This document shows, in pieces, positions 17,266 to 26,394 of a DNA stretch of 64,000 nt (the stretch's first letter is position 1; each line of letters starts with the position of its first letter). The stretch spans positions 32,561 to 96,560 of the forward strand of contig JAQXLY010000019.1 of the NCBI GenBank assembly GCA_029012365.1. The letters are read 5' to 3'. The notes below the pieces were generated by a model. That model did not search any database. It saw only the letters and a list, made by a program, of their open reading frames with translations, and was not told where the DNA came from. The DNA is from Lachnospiraceae bacterium. GTDB lineage: Bacteria > Bacillota > Clostridia > Lachnospirales > Lachnospiraceae. The translations under genes and the position numbers were made by a program.

Positions 17266-19215
17266 ATGAGACAGATTTCAACAAAACAAAGGAAGACGGC
17301 ATTATTTGTAATCAGTGTACTTATCGTAGCTACGGCAGGACTGGTTATAAGACTTATGTTTCTGATGATATTCCATTCGGCTGAATATGCAAAGGCTGCA
17401 AATGAGTTACATGAACGCGAACGCAGTATCAAGGCGGCACGCGGAGTTATCTATGACAGAAACGGTGTTATTCTTGCGGATAATAAACCGGTTTGTACGG
17501 TTTCGGTCATTCACAGTCAGATTACGGAACCGGAGCGTGTAATATCGGTATTATGTGAGGTGCTGGAGCTCCCCGAAGAAAAGGTAAGAAAGCGCGTGGA
17601 AAAGGTCTCCTCCATTGAGAGAATTAAAGCGAATGTGGAAAAGGAGACGGCAGACTATCTCCGGAGCTTTGAGTTAGACGGTGTCATGGTGGATGAAGAT
17701 TATAAACGCTATTATCCCTTCGGGACACTTGCATCCCGCGTTATCGGATTCACCGGTGGCGATAATCAGGGGATTATCGGATTGGAGGTGAAATATGATT
17801 CGTTGCTGGAGGGAATTCCGGGTAAGATTCTGACTCTTACCACGGCACACGGCACGGAAATCCCGAATGCGGCAGAAAACAGAAAAGAGCCGATTGCCGG
17901 AAATTCGCTTACCGTCAGTCTGGATGTAAATATCCAAAAATATGCCGAACAGGCGGCATTAAAGGTGCTTGAGGCAAAGAGTGCGAATCATGTCAGTCTG
18001 ATTGTAATGAATCCGCAAAACGGAGAAATTTATGCAATGGTAAATGTTCCGGAGTTTGATTTGAACGATCCGTATACATTGAATACGGAATATGCTGCCA
18101 AAGCCGGAGAGGAAACGCTTAGCGGTGAAAAAAAGAATGAGCTGCTGAATCAGATGTGGAGAAATCCATGCATAAGTGATACTTATGAGCCCGGTTCCAC
18201 CTTTAAGATTATTACGGCGACGGCAGCGTTTGAACATAATGCAGTGTCATTAACAGACCGCTTCTTTTGTCCCGGATATAAGATTGTTGAGGACAGGACG
18301 ATTCATTGTCATAAGGTTGGGGGACACGGAAGCGAATCCTTTGTAGACGGGATAAGAAACTCGTGTAATCCCGTTTTTATGGAAATCGGTGCGAGAGTCG
18401 GAACGGAAGGAATGTATGAAACCTTTGAAAAACTGGGACTCATGAGAAAGACAGGGATTGATTTACCGGGAGAGGCATCCTCCATTATGCATAAAACGGA
18501 TAATATCAAGGCTGTGGAGCTTGCAACGATTTCTTTCGGACAGTCCTTCCAGATTACACCTATACAGCTTCTTTCCGCAGTGAGTACGGTAATCAACGGA
18601 GGAAAACAGATTGTTCCGCACTTTGGAGTATACGCAAAAAATACGGAAGAGAATACGGTAAAGACCTATCAATATGAGGGAAAGACCGGGATTGTTTCCG
18701 AGGAAACCTGCGAGACAATGAAAATGCTGCTGGAATCGGTGGTACATGAAGGAACCGGTAAGAGGGCATATCTGCCCGGTTTTCGAATCGGAGGGAAAAC
18801 AGCAACCTCGGAAAAGCTGCCCCGCAGCTCCAACCGTTATATCTCTTCTTTTCTCGGATTTGCACCCGCAGAGAATCCGCAGGTGATTGCAATGGTAATG
18901 ATAGATGAACCGGAAGGAATTTATTACGGAGGTACGATTGCCGCGCCTGTTATTGCGGAGGTGTTTGATTCGGTGCTTCCTTATCTGGGAATTGAACCGG
19001 TTTATTCCGAGGATGAATTGAAGTTAGAGGGAGTCGGACAGTTTTCGGTGCCGGATATGACAGGCATGACGAAGGAGGAAGTAAAGGCTCTTTTGAAAGC
19101 ATATGAATTCGGTGAGATATACTATACCGGAGAAGGGGATACTGTGACAGAGCAGTTCCCGGAAGCAGGAGAAAAAGTAAATAAAAAGACGAGCTTGATT
19201 CTGTATACGAAATAG
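17266..19215 (+). CDS. spoVD: Class B penicillin-binding protein with one PASTA repeat, SpoVD-like
   Basis: Second transpeptidase of the cluster, 649 residues: membrane helix (about 12-34), dimerisation domain, transpeptidase domain and a single C-terminal PASTA repeat (about 585-649). Motifs are STFK in EPGSTFKII and SCN in NSCNPVF; the third motif reads KTAT in GGKTATSEK, where the usual glycine of KTG is alanine. Order after an FtsI-type PBP and the single PASTA repeat match SpoVD, the PBP that makes spore cortex, and the genome segment also encodes sporulation sigma factors. A vegetative role cannot be excluded. Confidence 0.85.
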   Translation: MRQISTKQRKTALFVISVLIVATAGLVIRLMFLMIFHSAEYAKAANELHERERSIKAARGVIYDRNGVILADNKPVCTVSVIHSQITEPERVISVLCEVLELPEEKVRKRVEKVSSIERIKANVEKETADYLRSFELDGVMVDEDYKRYYPFGTLASRVIGFTGGDNQGIIGLEVKYDSLLEGIPGKILTLTTAHGTEIPNAAENRKEPIAGNSLTVSLDVNIQKYAEQAALKVLEAKSANHVSLIVMNPQNGEIYAMVNVPEFDLNDPYTLNTEYAAKAGEETLSGEKKNELLNQMWRNPCISDTYEPGSTFKIITATAAFEHNAVSLTDRFFCPGYKIVEDRTIHCHKVGGHGSESFVDGIRNSCNPVFMEIGARVGTEGMYETFEKLGLMRKTGIDLPGEASSIMHKTDNIKAVELATISFGQSFQITPIQLLSAVSTVINGGKQIVPHFGVYAKNTEENTVKTYQYEGKTGIVSEETCETMKMLLESVVHEGTGKRAYLPGFRIGGKTATSEKLPRSSNRYISSFLGFAPAENPQVIAMVMIDEPEGIYYGGTIAAPVIAEVFDSVLPYLGIEPVYSEDELKLEGVGQFSVPDMTGMTKEEVKALLKAYEFGEIYYTGEGDTVTEQFPEAGEKVNKKTSLILYTK

Positions 19216-19261
19216 AATATAATGGGTGAGTGGGAATTTTGCAGAGGGAAGGAAGGAAACA

Positions 19262-20626
19262 ATGGATTTTAAGGATAAAAAAGTTACGGTAGCGGGAGCC
19301 GGTATCAGCGGTGTGGCGGCGGCCGAATTATTAACGAATGCGGGGGCGATTGTTACAATCTATGACGGAAATGCGTCATTGTCTCCGGAGGATGTACTTG
19401 TACGTCTGGGTACGGACATCAGAGGGCAGTTTGTATTCGGGGAGTTTACCGAAGCACTTAGCAGAGAAACAGAGCTTCTCGTAATCAGTCCGGGAATTCC
19501 GGTGGATTTGCCTTTTGTAGAGGAACTGAAGAAAAAGGGTGTACCGGTAATCGGAGAAATTGAACTTGCCTATCTGTTTGCAAAGGGAAAGCTGATTGCT
19601 GTTACCGGAACAAACGGAAAGACGACAACGACCGCTCTGACCGGTGCGATTATGCGGACCTATTTTGAACATGTGCTCGTGGTCGGAAATATCGGAACCC
19701 CGTATACGGCACTGGTTGACTCTACAACCGAAAGCTCCGTGACCGTGGCGGAAATCAGCAGCTTTCAGCTTGAAACCGTTCATACGTTCAGACCTGATGT
19801 TTCTATGATTCTGAATATTACACCGGATCATTTAAACCGGCACCATACCATGGAAAATTATATTGCGGCAAAGGAAGCGATAGCGGCAAATCAGACGGCA
19901 GGGGATGTTTGCATTTTAAATTATGAGGATGAAAGACTGAGGGCTTTCGGTGAACAGGTAAAGAGCCGTGTACTTTATTTTTCCAGCGCTAGGGCATTGG
20001 AGGAAGGTCTGTATGTGGAGGACGGTATAATATTCTATGCCCATGAGGGAGTTGCGGAGTGTATCTGTAAGGTGGATGAATTAAATATTATCGGCAGACA
20101 TAATCATGAGAATGCCATGGCGGCGATTGCAGCCGGTATTGTTATGGGAGTACCGACCGAGCTGATTCATAAAGCGCTTTGTGAATTTCAGGCGGTGGAG
20201 CATCGTGTAGAATATGTGGCAACAAAGCGTGGGGTACGTTATTACAACGATTCTAAGGGAACGAATCCGGATGCTGCGATACAGGCAATCCGTGCCATGA
20301 CCGGCAATACGCTTTTAATCGCGGGAGGTTATGACAAGGGCTCGGAATACGATGAATGGATTGAGGCATTTGACGGAAAAGTGGGATATCTGGTATTGTT
20401 GGGCCAGACAAGGGAAAAAATTGCTGAGGCGGCAAGAAATCACGGAATAGAAAACATTATACTGTGTGACAGCTTTTTGGAAGCAATGCAGTTTTGTACC
20501 GCTCACGCAAAGGAAGGAGATACGGTATTGCTTTCTCCGGCATGCGCGAGCTGGGGAATGTTCCGTAACTATGAGGAGCGGGGACGTATTTTTAAGGAGT
20601 ATGTACACTCGCTTTCGGATAATTAA
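19262..20626 (+). CDS. murD: UDP-N-acetylmuramoylalanine-D-glutamate ligase
   Basis: Cytoplasmic ligase that adds D-glutamate to UDP-MurNAc-L-Ala in peptidoglycan precursor synthesis. An N-terminal Rossmann-type domain begins with VTVAGAGISGVA, the central ATPase domain has the P-loop GTNGKTT (116-122), and later motifs include NITPDHLNRH, NYNDSKGTNPDA-like and the C-terminal SPACASWGMF segment. A GTG-initiated extension to 19226 is possible, but GGAAGGAAAC before the ATG at 19262 gives 454 residues, the family norm. Located between the second PBP and ftsW. Confidence 0.95.
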   Translation: MDFKDKKVTVAGAGISGVAAAELLTNAGAIVTIYDGNASLSPEDVLVRLGTDIRGQFVFGEFTEALSRETELLVISPGIPVDLPFVEELKKKGVPVIGEIELAYLFAKGKLIAVTGTNGKTTTTALTGAIMRTYFEHVLVVGNIGTPYTALVDSTTESSVTVAEISSFQLETVHTFRPDVSMILNITPDHLNRHHTMENYIAAKEAIAANQTAGDVCILNYEDERLRAFGEQVKSRVLYFSSARALEEGLYVEDGIIFYAHEGVAECICKVDELNIIGRHNHENAMAAIAAGIVMGVPTELIHKALCEFQAVEHRVEYVATKRGVRYYNDSKGTNPDAAIQAIRAMTGNTLLIAGGYDKGSEYDEWIEAFDGKVGYLVLLGQTREKIAEAARNHGIENIILCDSFLEAMQFCTAHAKEGDTVLLSPACASWGMFRNYEERGRIFKEYVHSLSDN

Positions 20627-20658
20627 AAGAATCCAGTGGTCGGCAGGAGGTTTTGAAC

Positions 20659-21810
20659 ATGACGAAGCCGTCAGTAAGGAAAACAGAATATAAACCGCAA
20701 ACTTACTATGATTACAGCCTGCTGTTTATCACATTGATTCTGGTATGCATCGGTCTGGTTATGGTATACAGTACCAGCTCCTACTATGCGGTAAAGCAAA
20801 AATTCGGAGATGCGGCATATTTCTTTAAACGACAGTTGATTTCCGCGGTTATCGGTACATTTGTTATGATTGTTGTATCTAAAATCGATTATTTTTTCTA
20901 TATTAAGGGAATCGGGAAAAAGTATAAGTTCCGGCTTTTGTTTCTGGCGTATATGTTATGTATTGCATTACAGGTCTATGTGCTTTTTTTCGGAGAAGAA
21001 GTAAAAGGAGCGAAGAGATGGATAAAGATTCCGGTTCTCGGTACATTTCAGCCGTCCGAGTTAACCAAAATCTGCGTTATCTTGTTGGTGGCGTATATTG
21101 TATATGCTGCGCCGAAGCGTCTGGATACGGTGTTTGGTTTTATCAGGGTATTAATTTTTGTATGTCCTCTCCTTGGATTGGTTGCGGCAGAAAATCTGAG
21201 TACGGCAATCATTATTGCGGGAATTACCTTTGTAGTCTGCTTTGTAGTCGCAAGAAGAAAGGGGTATTTCTTTGTGGCCGGTTTTCTGGCTGTTCTGGTA
21301 GTAGCCGGTTATATTTTTCTCGGAGAAGCATTCCGCGGAGAACGAATAGATGCATGGTTAAATGTTGAAACTCATCCGAAGGGATATCAGATTTTACAGG
21401 GACTTTATGCAATCGCTTCCGGAGGACTTTGGGGGAAAGGACTCGGACAGAGTATGCAGAAGCTTGGGTTCATTCCGGAGTCGCATAACGATATGATTTT
21501 CTCGGTTATTTGTGAGGAGCTCGGTATCATCGGCGCACTGGCAATTATTCTGATGTATGTGCTGCTGCTGTGGCGGTTGTTTGTGGTAGCGGTTAATGCA
21601 AGAGATTTATTCGGTTCCCTTATCTGCGTCGGTATTATGGTACATATTGCGATGCAGGTGTTGATTAATATTGCGGTAGTAACAAATACAATACCGTCTA
21701 CCGGTATTCCGCTCCCGTTTATCAGTTACGGCGGTACATCCTTAGTTGTACTGATGGCAGAAATGGGGATTGCACTCAGTGTTTCAAACCGTATCGAATA
21801 CGAGCGGTAA
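20659..21810 (+). CDS. ftsW: FtsW/SpoVE-type peptidoglycan polymerase
   Basis: SEDS-family glycosyltransferase that polymerises lipid II together with a class B PBP. The 383-residue protein has about ten membrane helices, a VKGAKRWIKIPVLGTFQPSE loop and the conserved late loop ending in GIPLPFISYGGTS. The ESHNDMIFSVICEELG segment contains acidic residues typical of the large extracellular loop. The ATG at 20659 lies 8 bases after AGGAGG; an in-frame TTG at 20653 is too close to the site. As the only SEDS gene in this cluster, it could serve either division or the spore cortex. Confidence 0.93.
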   Translation: MTKPSVRKTEYKPQTYYDYSLLFITLILVCIGLVMVYSTSSYYAVKQKFGDAAYFFKRQLISAVIGTFVMIVVSKIDYFFYIKGIGKKYKFRLLFLAYMLCIALQVYVLFFGEEVKGAKRWIKIPVLGTFQPSELTKICVILLVAYIVYAAPKRLDTVFGFIRVLIFVCPLLGLVAAENLSTAIIIAGITFVVCFVVARRKGYFFVAGFLAVLVVAGYIFLGEAFRGERIDAWLNVETHPKGYQILQGLYAIASGGLWGKGLGQSMQKLGFIPESHNDMIFSVICEELGIIGALAIILMYVLLLWRLFVVAVNARDLFGSLICVGIMVHIAMQVLINIAVVTNTIPSTGIPLPFISYGGTSLVVLMAEMGIALSVSNRIEYER

Positions 21811-21863
21811 CAGTTTGGAAACGGTGGCATATTATGACATAGAAGAGTGCACGGAGAGCTGTT

Positions 21864-23117
21864 ATGTCATATGTAAAAATCGTCGGCGGAAAAAGATTAA
21901 AGGGTGAAGTGAAGCTTCAGGGGTCGAAAAATGCAGCATTACCTATTCTTGCAGCAAGTGTACTTTGCAGAGGACAGATAAGAATCGAAAATTGTCCCGA
22001 TATTGCGGATGTGCATGAGCTTTTGTATGCACTTTCCTTTGCCGGAATAAAAAATGAATTACACGACGGGAGGTTAGATTTGGATACTTCGGAGGCAGTC
22101 CCGTTTTCTTTCGGACAGGAGTTTGCGAAAAAGACCAGAGGCGGGATATTGTTGCTCGGTGCATTTCTCGGACGGTTTCATGAAGCTGAGATTGCATATC
22201 CGGGAGGCTGTGTCATAGGGGCACGCCCCATTGATTTACATTGCAGTGTACTTCGTGCACTTCACGTATCACTCTCGGAGGAAAAGGACGGCGTTTATGC
22301 AAAGGGCAGACCGCAGGGAGACAGGATTCTTCTTTCCTATCCGAGTGTGGGTGCAACCGAAAATGCTGTTTTAGCGGCAGTATGCGGCAAGGGAAGAACG
22401 GAGCTTTTCGGAGCAGCCACGGAGCCGGAGGTTGCCGAGCTTTGCCGCTTCTTAAATAAAGCAGGTGCACGGATACGGGGAATCGGAACCTCGTATCTGG
22501 TGATAGACGGTGTTTCACAGTTGCATGGAGTACATCACAGACTATCGGGAGACCGGATTGTAGCGGGGACATATCTTTGTGCGGCTGCAATGACCGGAGG
22601 GGAAGTGATTTTGCGGGAGACGGACGGCGTGTGTCTGGAGGGGATTACGAATAACCTGTGTGCCGCGGGATTGCGGATTCAAAAGGAAAATAATCTGATT
22701 GCCGCACGGGCAAATGACAGAGTCCTTGCCGTGCCGTGTATCCGTACGGCTCCGTTTCCGGCATTTCCGACCGATATGCAGTCTCAGATGGTAGCCCTGC
22801 TTTCCGTTGCGGACGGGGACAGCGTTATCTGTGAAACTGTATTTGAGTCGCGCTTCGGAATTGTACCGGAATTGCAAAAAATGGGAGCCGATGTGATAAA
22901 CACAGACCGATATGTTATTATTCACGGTGTAAAGCATTTACAGGGCAGACCTGTAACGGCAACCGATTTACGGGGGGGAGCCGCTCTGGTGCTGGCAGGG
23001 CTTGCCGCAGAAGGTGAAAGTAAGGTGTGCGGATATGAGTATATCGCCAGAGGATACGAAAATATCTGTGGCAGCTTATGCAAACTGGGTGCGGAAATCA
23101 TGCTGACAGAGGAGTAA
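21864..23117 (+). CDS. murA: UDP-N-acetylglucosamine 1-carboxyvinyltransferase
   Basis: First committed step of peptidoglycan synthesis: transfers enolpyruvate from PEP to UDP-GlcNAc. Catalytic K22 in GSKNAALP and the fosfomycin-target cysteine C116 in GGCVIGARPID are both present, so the enzyme should be active and fosfomycin-sensitive at that residue. Length 417 residues is normal. In this cluster murA stands where murG often lies. Firmicutes often carry two murA copies; which copy this is cannot be told from the window. Confidence 0.95.
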   Translation: MSYVKIVGGKRLKGEVKLQGSKNAALPILAASVLCRGQIRIENCPDIADVHELLYALSFAGIKNELHDGRLDLDTSEAVPFSFGQEFAKKTRGGILLLGAFLGRFHEAEIAYPGGCVIGARPIDLHCSVLRALHVSLSEEKDGVYAKGRPQGDRILLSYPSVGATENAVLAAVCGKGRTELFGAATEPEVAELCRFLNKAGARIRGIGTSYLVIDGVSQLHGVHHRLSGDRIVAGTYLCAAAMTGGEVILRETDGVCLEGITNNLCAAGLRIQKENNLIAARANDRVLAVPCIRTAPFPAFPTDMQSQMVALLSVADGDSVICETVFESRFGIVPELQKMGADVINTDRYVIIHGVKHLQGRPVTATDLRGGAALVLAGLAAEGESKVCGYEYIARGYENICGSLCKLGAEIMLTEE

Positions 23118-23141
23118 GAAAAGGAAATATGGAGATTTACT

Positions 23142-23885
23142 ATGAAAAATCAGAAAAAAGAGCTTCATAACCGGACACGGGTTCTGATTCGGATAGCGGC
23201 GATTTTTTGTATTGCGGGTATTCTGCTTTTGATTTTTATCAATGTCTTCCGAACGGAGGAAATCCGTGTGGATGGGTTGTCATATTATACAAAAGAAGAG
23301 TTTCTTTCAAAGATTTCCGGTGAAGCCGCGAGAAAAAATACATTATTATTCCGGCTGGAGCAGTTTGGAAACGGACAGAGGACCGTGCCGTATATTGAGC
23401 ATTACGATATTACGCCGGAGGGAAACAATGTGATTCACATCCGTGTATATGAAAAGATACTGGTTGGCTGCGTTAAAATTATGGGACAGTATTTGTATTT
23501 TGATAAAGACGGATATGTAACGGAATCCTCCGTGGAACAGCTTCCGGGCGTGCCGCTTGTCAAAGGACTGGAGTTTGAGCGGATTGTATTATATGAACCG
23601 CTTAAAATTCAAAAGGACGAGCTGTATGATGTGATTTTAAATATCACAAAGGCGGTCAGGGAATATGAAATCCCTGCCATCAGTATTTCGTTTAACGGGA
23701 GAGGGGAGGTAGAGCTGGAGACGGAAACCCTTACGGTTATGCTTGGAAAAAGGACAGCATATGATCTTCCCATACAAAAGCTGGCAGATATTTATCCTTC
23801 GGTACAGGGGAGAAAGCTCTATATTGATTTATCCGGATATGACGGAGGAAAAGGGGATATTATTGCAAAACCGAAGCCTGAATAA
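23142..23885 (+). CDS. divIB: FtsQ/DivIB cell-division protein
   Basis: Bitopic division protein of 247 residues: short basic cytoplasmic tail (1-16), membrane helix (about 17-35), then an extracellular POTRA domain beginning with EEIRVDGLSYYTKEEFL and a beta domain. Part of the FtsQLB/DivIB-DivIC-FtsL complex that controls septal wall synthesis. It lies 24 bases after murA and directly upstream of ftsZ, the classical location. Sequence similarity in this family is low, but topology, POTRA pattern and position agree. Confidence 0.88.
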   Translation: MKNQKKELHNRTRVLIRIAAIFCIAGILLLIFINVFRTEEIRVDGLSYYTKEEFLSKISGEAARKNTLLFRLEQFGNGQRTVPYIEHYDITPEGNNVIHIRVYEKILVGCVKIMGQYLYFDKDGYVTESSVEQLPGVPLVKGLEFERIVLYEPLKIQKDELYDVILNITKAVREYEIPAISISFNGRGEVELETETLTVMLGKRTAYDLPIQKLADIYPSVQGRKLYIDLSGYDGGKGDIIAKPKPE

Positions 23886-23913
23886 AAAAATAAGGGAAAT
23901 ATAAAAAAAGTGC

Positions 23914-23942
23914 TTGCTAAATTCAGTGTTTCAATATATTAT
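23914..23942 (+). promoter_or_regulatory. Sigma-A promoter of ftsZ
   Basis: TTGCTA at 23914-23919, 17-base spacer, TATTAT at 23937-23942, in the 144-base gap between divIB and ftsZ. This allows ftsZ to be transcribed apart from the upstream dcw genes, leaving a leader of about 80 bases. Confidence 0.65.
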
Positions 23943-24029
23943 ATAGTATAGAGGTCGGGATTCTAATGGAAATGACACACAACATCTAGTTTTCAGAGGA
24001 TGTCGTGACAAAATAAAGGAGGAGTCACC

Positions 24030-25349
24030 TTGCTTGAGATTATGAATGACAATGCGGAAGTAGCCGCAAAAATACTGGTTATCGGAGTTGGCGGAGCGGG
24101 CAATAATGCCGTAAACAGAATGATAGAGGAAGGCATCGGCGGTGTTGAATTCGTCTGTGTAAATACGGACAAGCAGCATTTGAAGAACTGTAAAGCACCA
24201 CAGTGCATACAGATTGGTGAAAAGCTTACGAAAGGTCTGGGAGCGGGAGCAAAGCCGGAAATCGGTGAAAAGGCCGCAGAGGAGAATATCGAGGAGTTAA
24301 CCCAGATTATTAAAGGAGCAGACATGGTATTTGTTACCTGCGGTATGGGTGGCGGTACCGGAACAGGAGCAGCGCCGGTGGTTGCGGGAATTGCAAAGGG
24401 AATGGGAATCTTAACCGTCGGTATTGTAACAAAGCCGTTTACGTTTGAGCACAAGGTTCGTATGAGCAATGCAATTTCGGGTATTGAGAAATTAAAGCAG
24501 AATGTCGATTCTTTGATTGTGGTGCCGAATGATAAGCTTCTTGAGATTGTAGACCGCCGTACCTCAATGCCTGAGGCATTGAAAAAGGCAGATGAAGTGT
24601 TGCAGCAGGGCGTACAGGGAATTACTGATTTGATTAATCTGCCGGCACTTATCAATCTGGATTTTGCGGATGTACAGACTGTTATGCAGGATAAGGGTGT
24701 AGCCCATATCGGTATCGGTGTGGGTACCGGTGATCAGAAGTGTCTGGATGCCGTACATAAGGCTGTGTCCAGTCCTCTTTTGGAAACAAAGATTCAGGGT
24801 GCGAGCCATGTTATTTTGAATGTATCGGGTGATGTCAGCCTGATTGAAGTAAATGAGGCGGCTACGGAAGTACAGATGCTTGCAGGTGAGAATGCGAATA
24901 TCATTTTCGGAGCTATGTATGATGAGACGATGCAGGATCAGGCGGTTATTACCGTAATTGCTACGGGACTTCAGGAAAAAGAGTACAATACTTTTCCGGG
25001 AGGAAACCGTTATGCCGGAAATTATAATCAAAACAGTGGGGCTCCGCAGACTGCAAAGTCCGGGGTTTCGGTTCCGAGCTTTTTAAATCGCAGCGGCTTT
25101 ACATCAAACGTGAATACAGGAGCGAAGACACAGAGCGATCGCGCAATGGAGCAGTTTGATTATAAGTTTGATCCGAGTGCGGCTCGTCCGAAGCAGACGT
25201 CGGAGTATAAGCCATCCACCGGTGCGAGTCCGTATACATCACGTACCAATTCCATGTTTGGAAAGCCGGCGGAGAATACTGCTTCCGACAATAAGGATGA
25301 GATTAAGATTCCGCCGTTTATTCAGAATTATTCCGCAAAGAAAAAGTAA
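24030..25349 (+). CDS. ftsZ: Cell-division GTPase FtsZ
   Basis: Tubulin homologue that forms the Z ring. The GTP-binding signature GGGTGTG (107-113), the NTD segment near residue 45, and the synergy loop NLDFADV (about 208) are visible, followed by a Gly/Asn/Ser-rich linker (about 325-425) and the conserved C-terminal peptide KIPPFIQNY, which binds FtsA and other partners. The start is TTG at 24030, 7 bases after AAGGAGG; the ATG four codons later is too far from the site. Length is 439 residues. A strong terminator follows. Confidence 0.97.
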   Translation: MLEIMNDNAEVAAKILVIGVGGAGNNAVNRMIEEGIGGVEFVCVNTDKQHLKNCKAPQCIQIGEKLTKGLGAGAKPEIGEKAAEENIEELTQIIKGADMVFVTCGMGGGTGTGAAPVVAGIAKGMGILTVGIVTKPFTFEHKVRMSNAISGIEKLKQNVDSLIVVPNDKLLEIVDRRTSMPEALKKADEVLQQGVQGITDLINLPALINLDFADVQTVMQDKGVAHIGIGVGTGDQKCLDAVHKAVSSPLLETKIQGASHVILNVSGDVSLIEVNEAATEVQMLAGENANIIFGAMYDETMQDQAVITVIATGLQEKEYNTFPGGNRYAGNYNQNSGAPQTAKSGVSVPSFLNRSGFTSNVNTGAKTQSDRAMEQFDYKFDPSAARPKQTSEYKPSTGASPYTSRTNSMFGKPAENTASDNKDEIKIPPFIQNYSAKKK

Positions 25350-25364
25350 AATGATTTTACAGGA

Positions 25365-25400
25365 GGCTGATACACGAAAGTGTATCAGCCCCTTTTTTTC
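25365..25400 (+). terminator. Rho-independent terminator after ftsZ
   Basis: Perfect 11-bp stem, GGCTGATACAC (25365-25375) with GTGTATCAGCC (25380-25390), GAAA loop, then CC and seven T. It ends the dcw unit immediately upstream of the spoIIG promoter region. Confidence 0.95.
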
Positions 25401-25485
25401 TGTCGAATTTCAAATGATTTTGCGACAAAACTTAAGATTAAATCCCCATATTTTTACAAAAAATGTATGGGGAATATTGTATAAT
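25401..25485 (+). promoter_or_regulatory. Spo0A-type spoIIG promoter with long spacer
   Basis: TATAAT at 25480-25485 is preceded by TTTACA at 25453-25458, a spacer of 21 bases. The Bacillus spoIIG promoter is known for a similarly long 22-base spacer that requires Spo0A. Upstream are TGTCGAA (25401-25407), a match to the 0A-box core, and TGCGACAA (25421-25428), the reverse box with one mismatch. CCCCATA (25444-25450) and TATGGGG (25466-25472) form an inverted repeat straddling the -35. Spo0A control is inferred from these sites. Confidence 0.7.
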
Positions 25486-25516
25486 GGACGAGAAATGACA
25501 AGGGAGGTGGAATACA

Positions 25517-26371
25517 GTTAGGATTTATCTGGACAGTTACATAGCAGCAGAATTTTGGTTACATTTTTTGTGTCTGTGGCTTACCGGAGCAATCGGGAAA
25601 AGCAGGCATGAAAAAATAAAAAAAAGAAGACTCGCAGCAGCAGCAGCCTTCTGCGGGGTTCTGGATGCGGTTGCATTGTTTTTGTTGTTCGGACGGAATA
25701 CAGGTAATTCATGGCTGTTTCCCACGATAGCATTGCCGGAATTATTTTTGGGAGTTTGGATTGCCTATGGCAGGCACAATCTTTTGCAAAACAGTGTTCT
25801 TTTGTTTGTAATCACGGCATTGTTTGCCGGATGCTTTCAAATTGTACCGGTACAAAATGCAGGATTGCTCTGTTTCCTCGGAAGTATTATTTTTCCCTTC
25901 ATAAAAACAGGTGCAGATGCATTGTTCAGGGCAAAACAGACGCAAGGGGTGATGTATGAAGTAAGTCTTTCACAAAACGGACGGGAAAAACAATTTCATG
26001 CACTTATGGATACCGGGAACAGACTGCGTTTATACGGCAGCCGGATTCCGGTAATCATTGTTGATGAAATGTATCTTGCGGAGTGGATGAAGGATGCAGA
26101 AGAGAAAATGCCTCAGAAGCTGGTTTTTCTGCCATACAGATGTGTCGGAGGAAAAGGCATGATGCATGGGGTAAGGCTTTGGTGTGTGCTGCATCTGGAG
26201 AACGGAGAGATAATCAGCGGAGAAGTGGCGGCTGTTGCGGCGGAACACAGGCTGTTTGAGGGCTGTGTTTATCAGATGATATTGCAGCCGGAGGTGTTGA
26301 AATTTCCTGCGCGGAGGGAAAAAGGGCCGGAAGCGGCGGGTGGAAAAAAGATGAGTCAGAGGGTTGTGTAA
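25517..26371 (+). CDS. spoIIGA: Sporulation sigma-E processing protease SpoIIGA (GTT at expected start)
   Basis: Membrane-embedded aspartic protease that cleaves pro-sigma-E after a signal from the forespore. The N-terminal half has five hydrophobic segments; the C-terminal half carries the protease motif DTGN (D165). The conserved N-terminal pattern RIYLD is readable only upstream of the first ATG/GTG/TTG codon (TTG 25568), in the same frame, beginning at codon GTT 25517, which sits 7 bases after a GGAGGTG site and aligns with the usual start methionine. Starting at 25568 would delete most of the first membrane helix. So translation begins at GTT or another rare codon, or this copy has a start-codon mutation. 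Full frame: 284 residues. Confidence 0.85.
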   Translation, partial: VRIYLDSYIAAEFWLHFLCLWLTGAIGKSRHEKIKKRRLAAAAAFCGVLDAVALFLLFGRNTGNSWLFPTIALPELFLGVWIAYGRHNLLQNSVLLFVITALFAGCFQIVPVQNAGLLCFLGSIIFPFIKTGADALFRAKQTQGVMYEVSLSQNGREKQFHALMDTGNRLRLYGSRIPVIIVDEMYLAEWMKDAEEKMPQKLVFLPYRCVGGKGMMHGVRLWCVLHLENGEIISGEVAAVAAEHRLFEGCVYQMILQPEVLKFPARREKGPEAAGGKKMSQRVV

Positions 26372-26394
26372 AAACACACAGGAAGGAGAGAAGA

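Noticed and set aside
25156..25521. Frame running from ftsZ through the terminator into the spoIIGA ribosome site
   Set aside because: It overlaps the ftsZ linker and a strong terminator and shows no protein-like pattern. The eight-codon frame from ATG 25495 to TAG 25521 ends over the spoIIGA start, but a leader-peptide role has no support.
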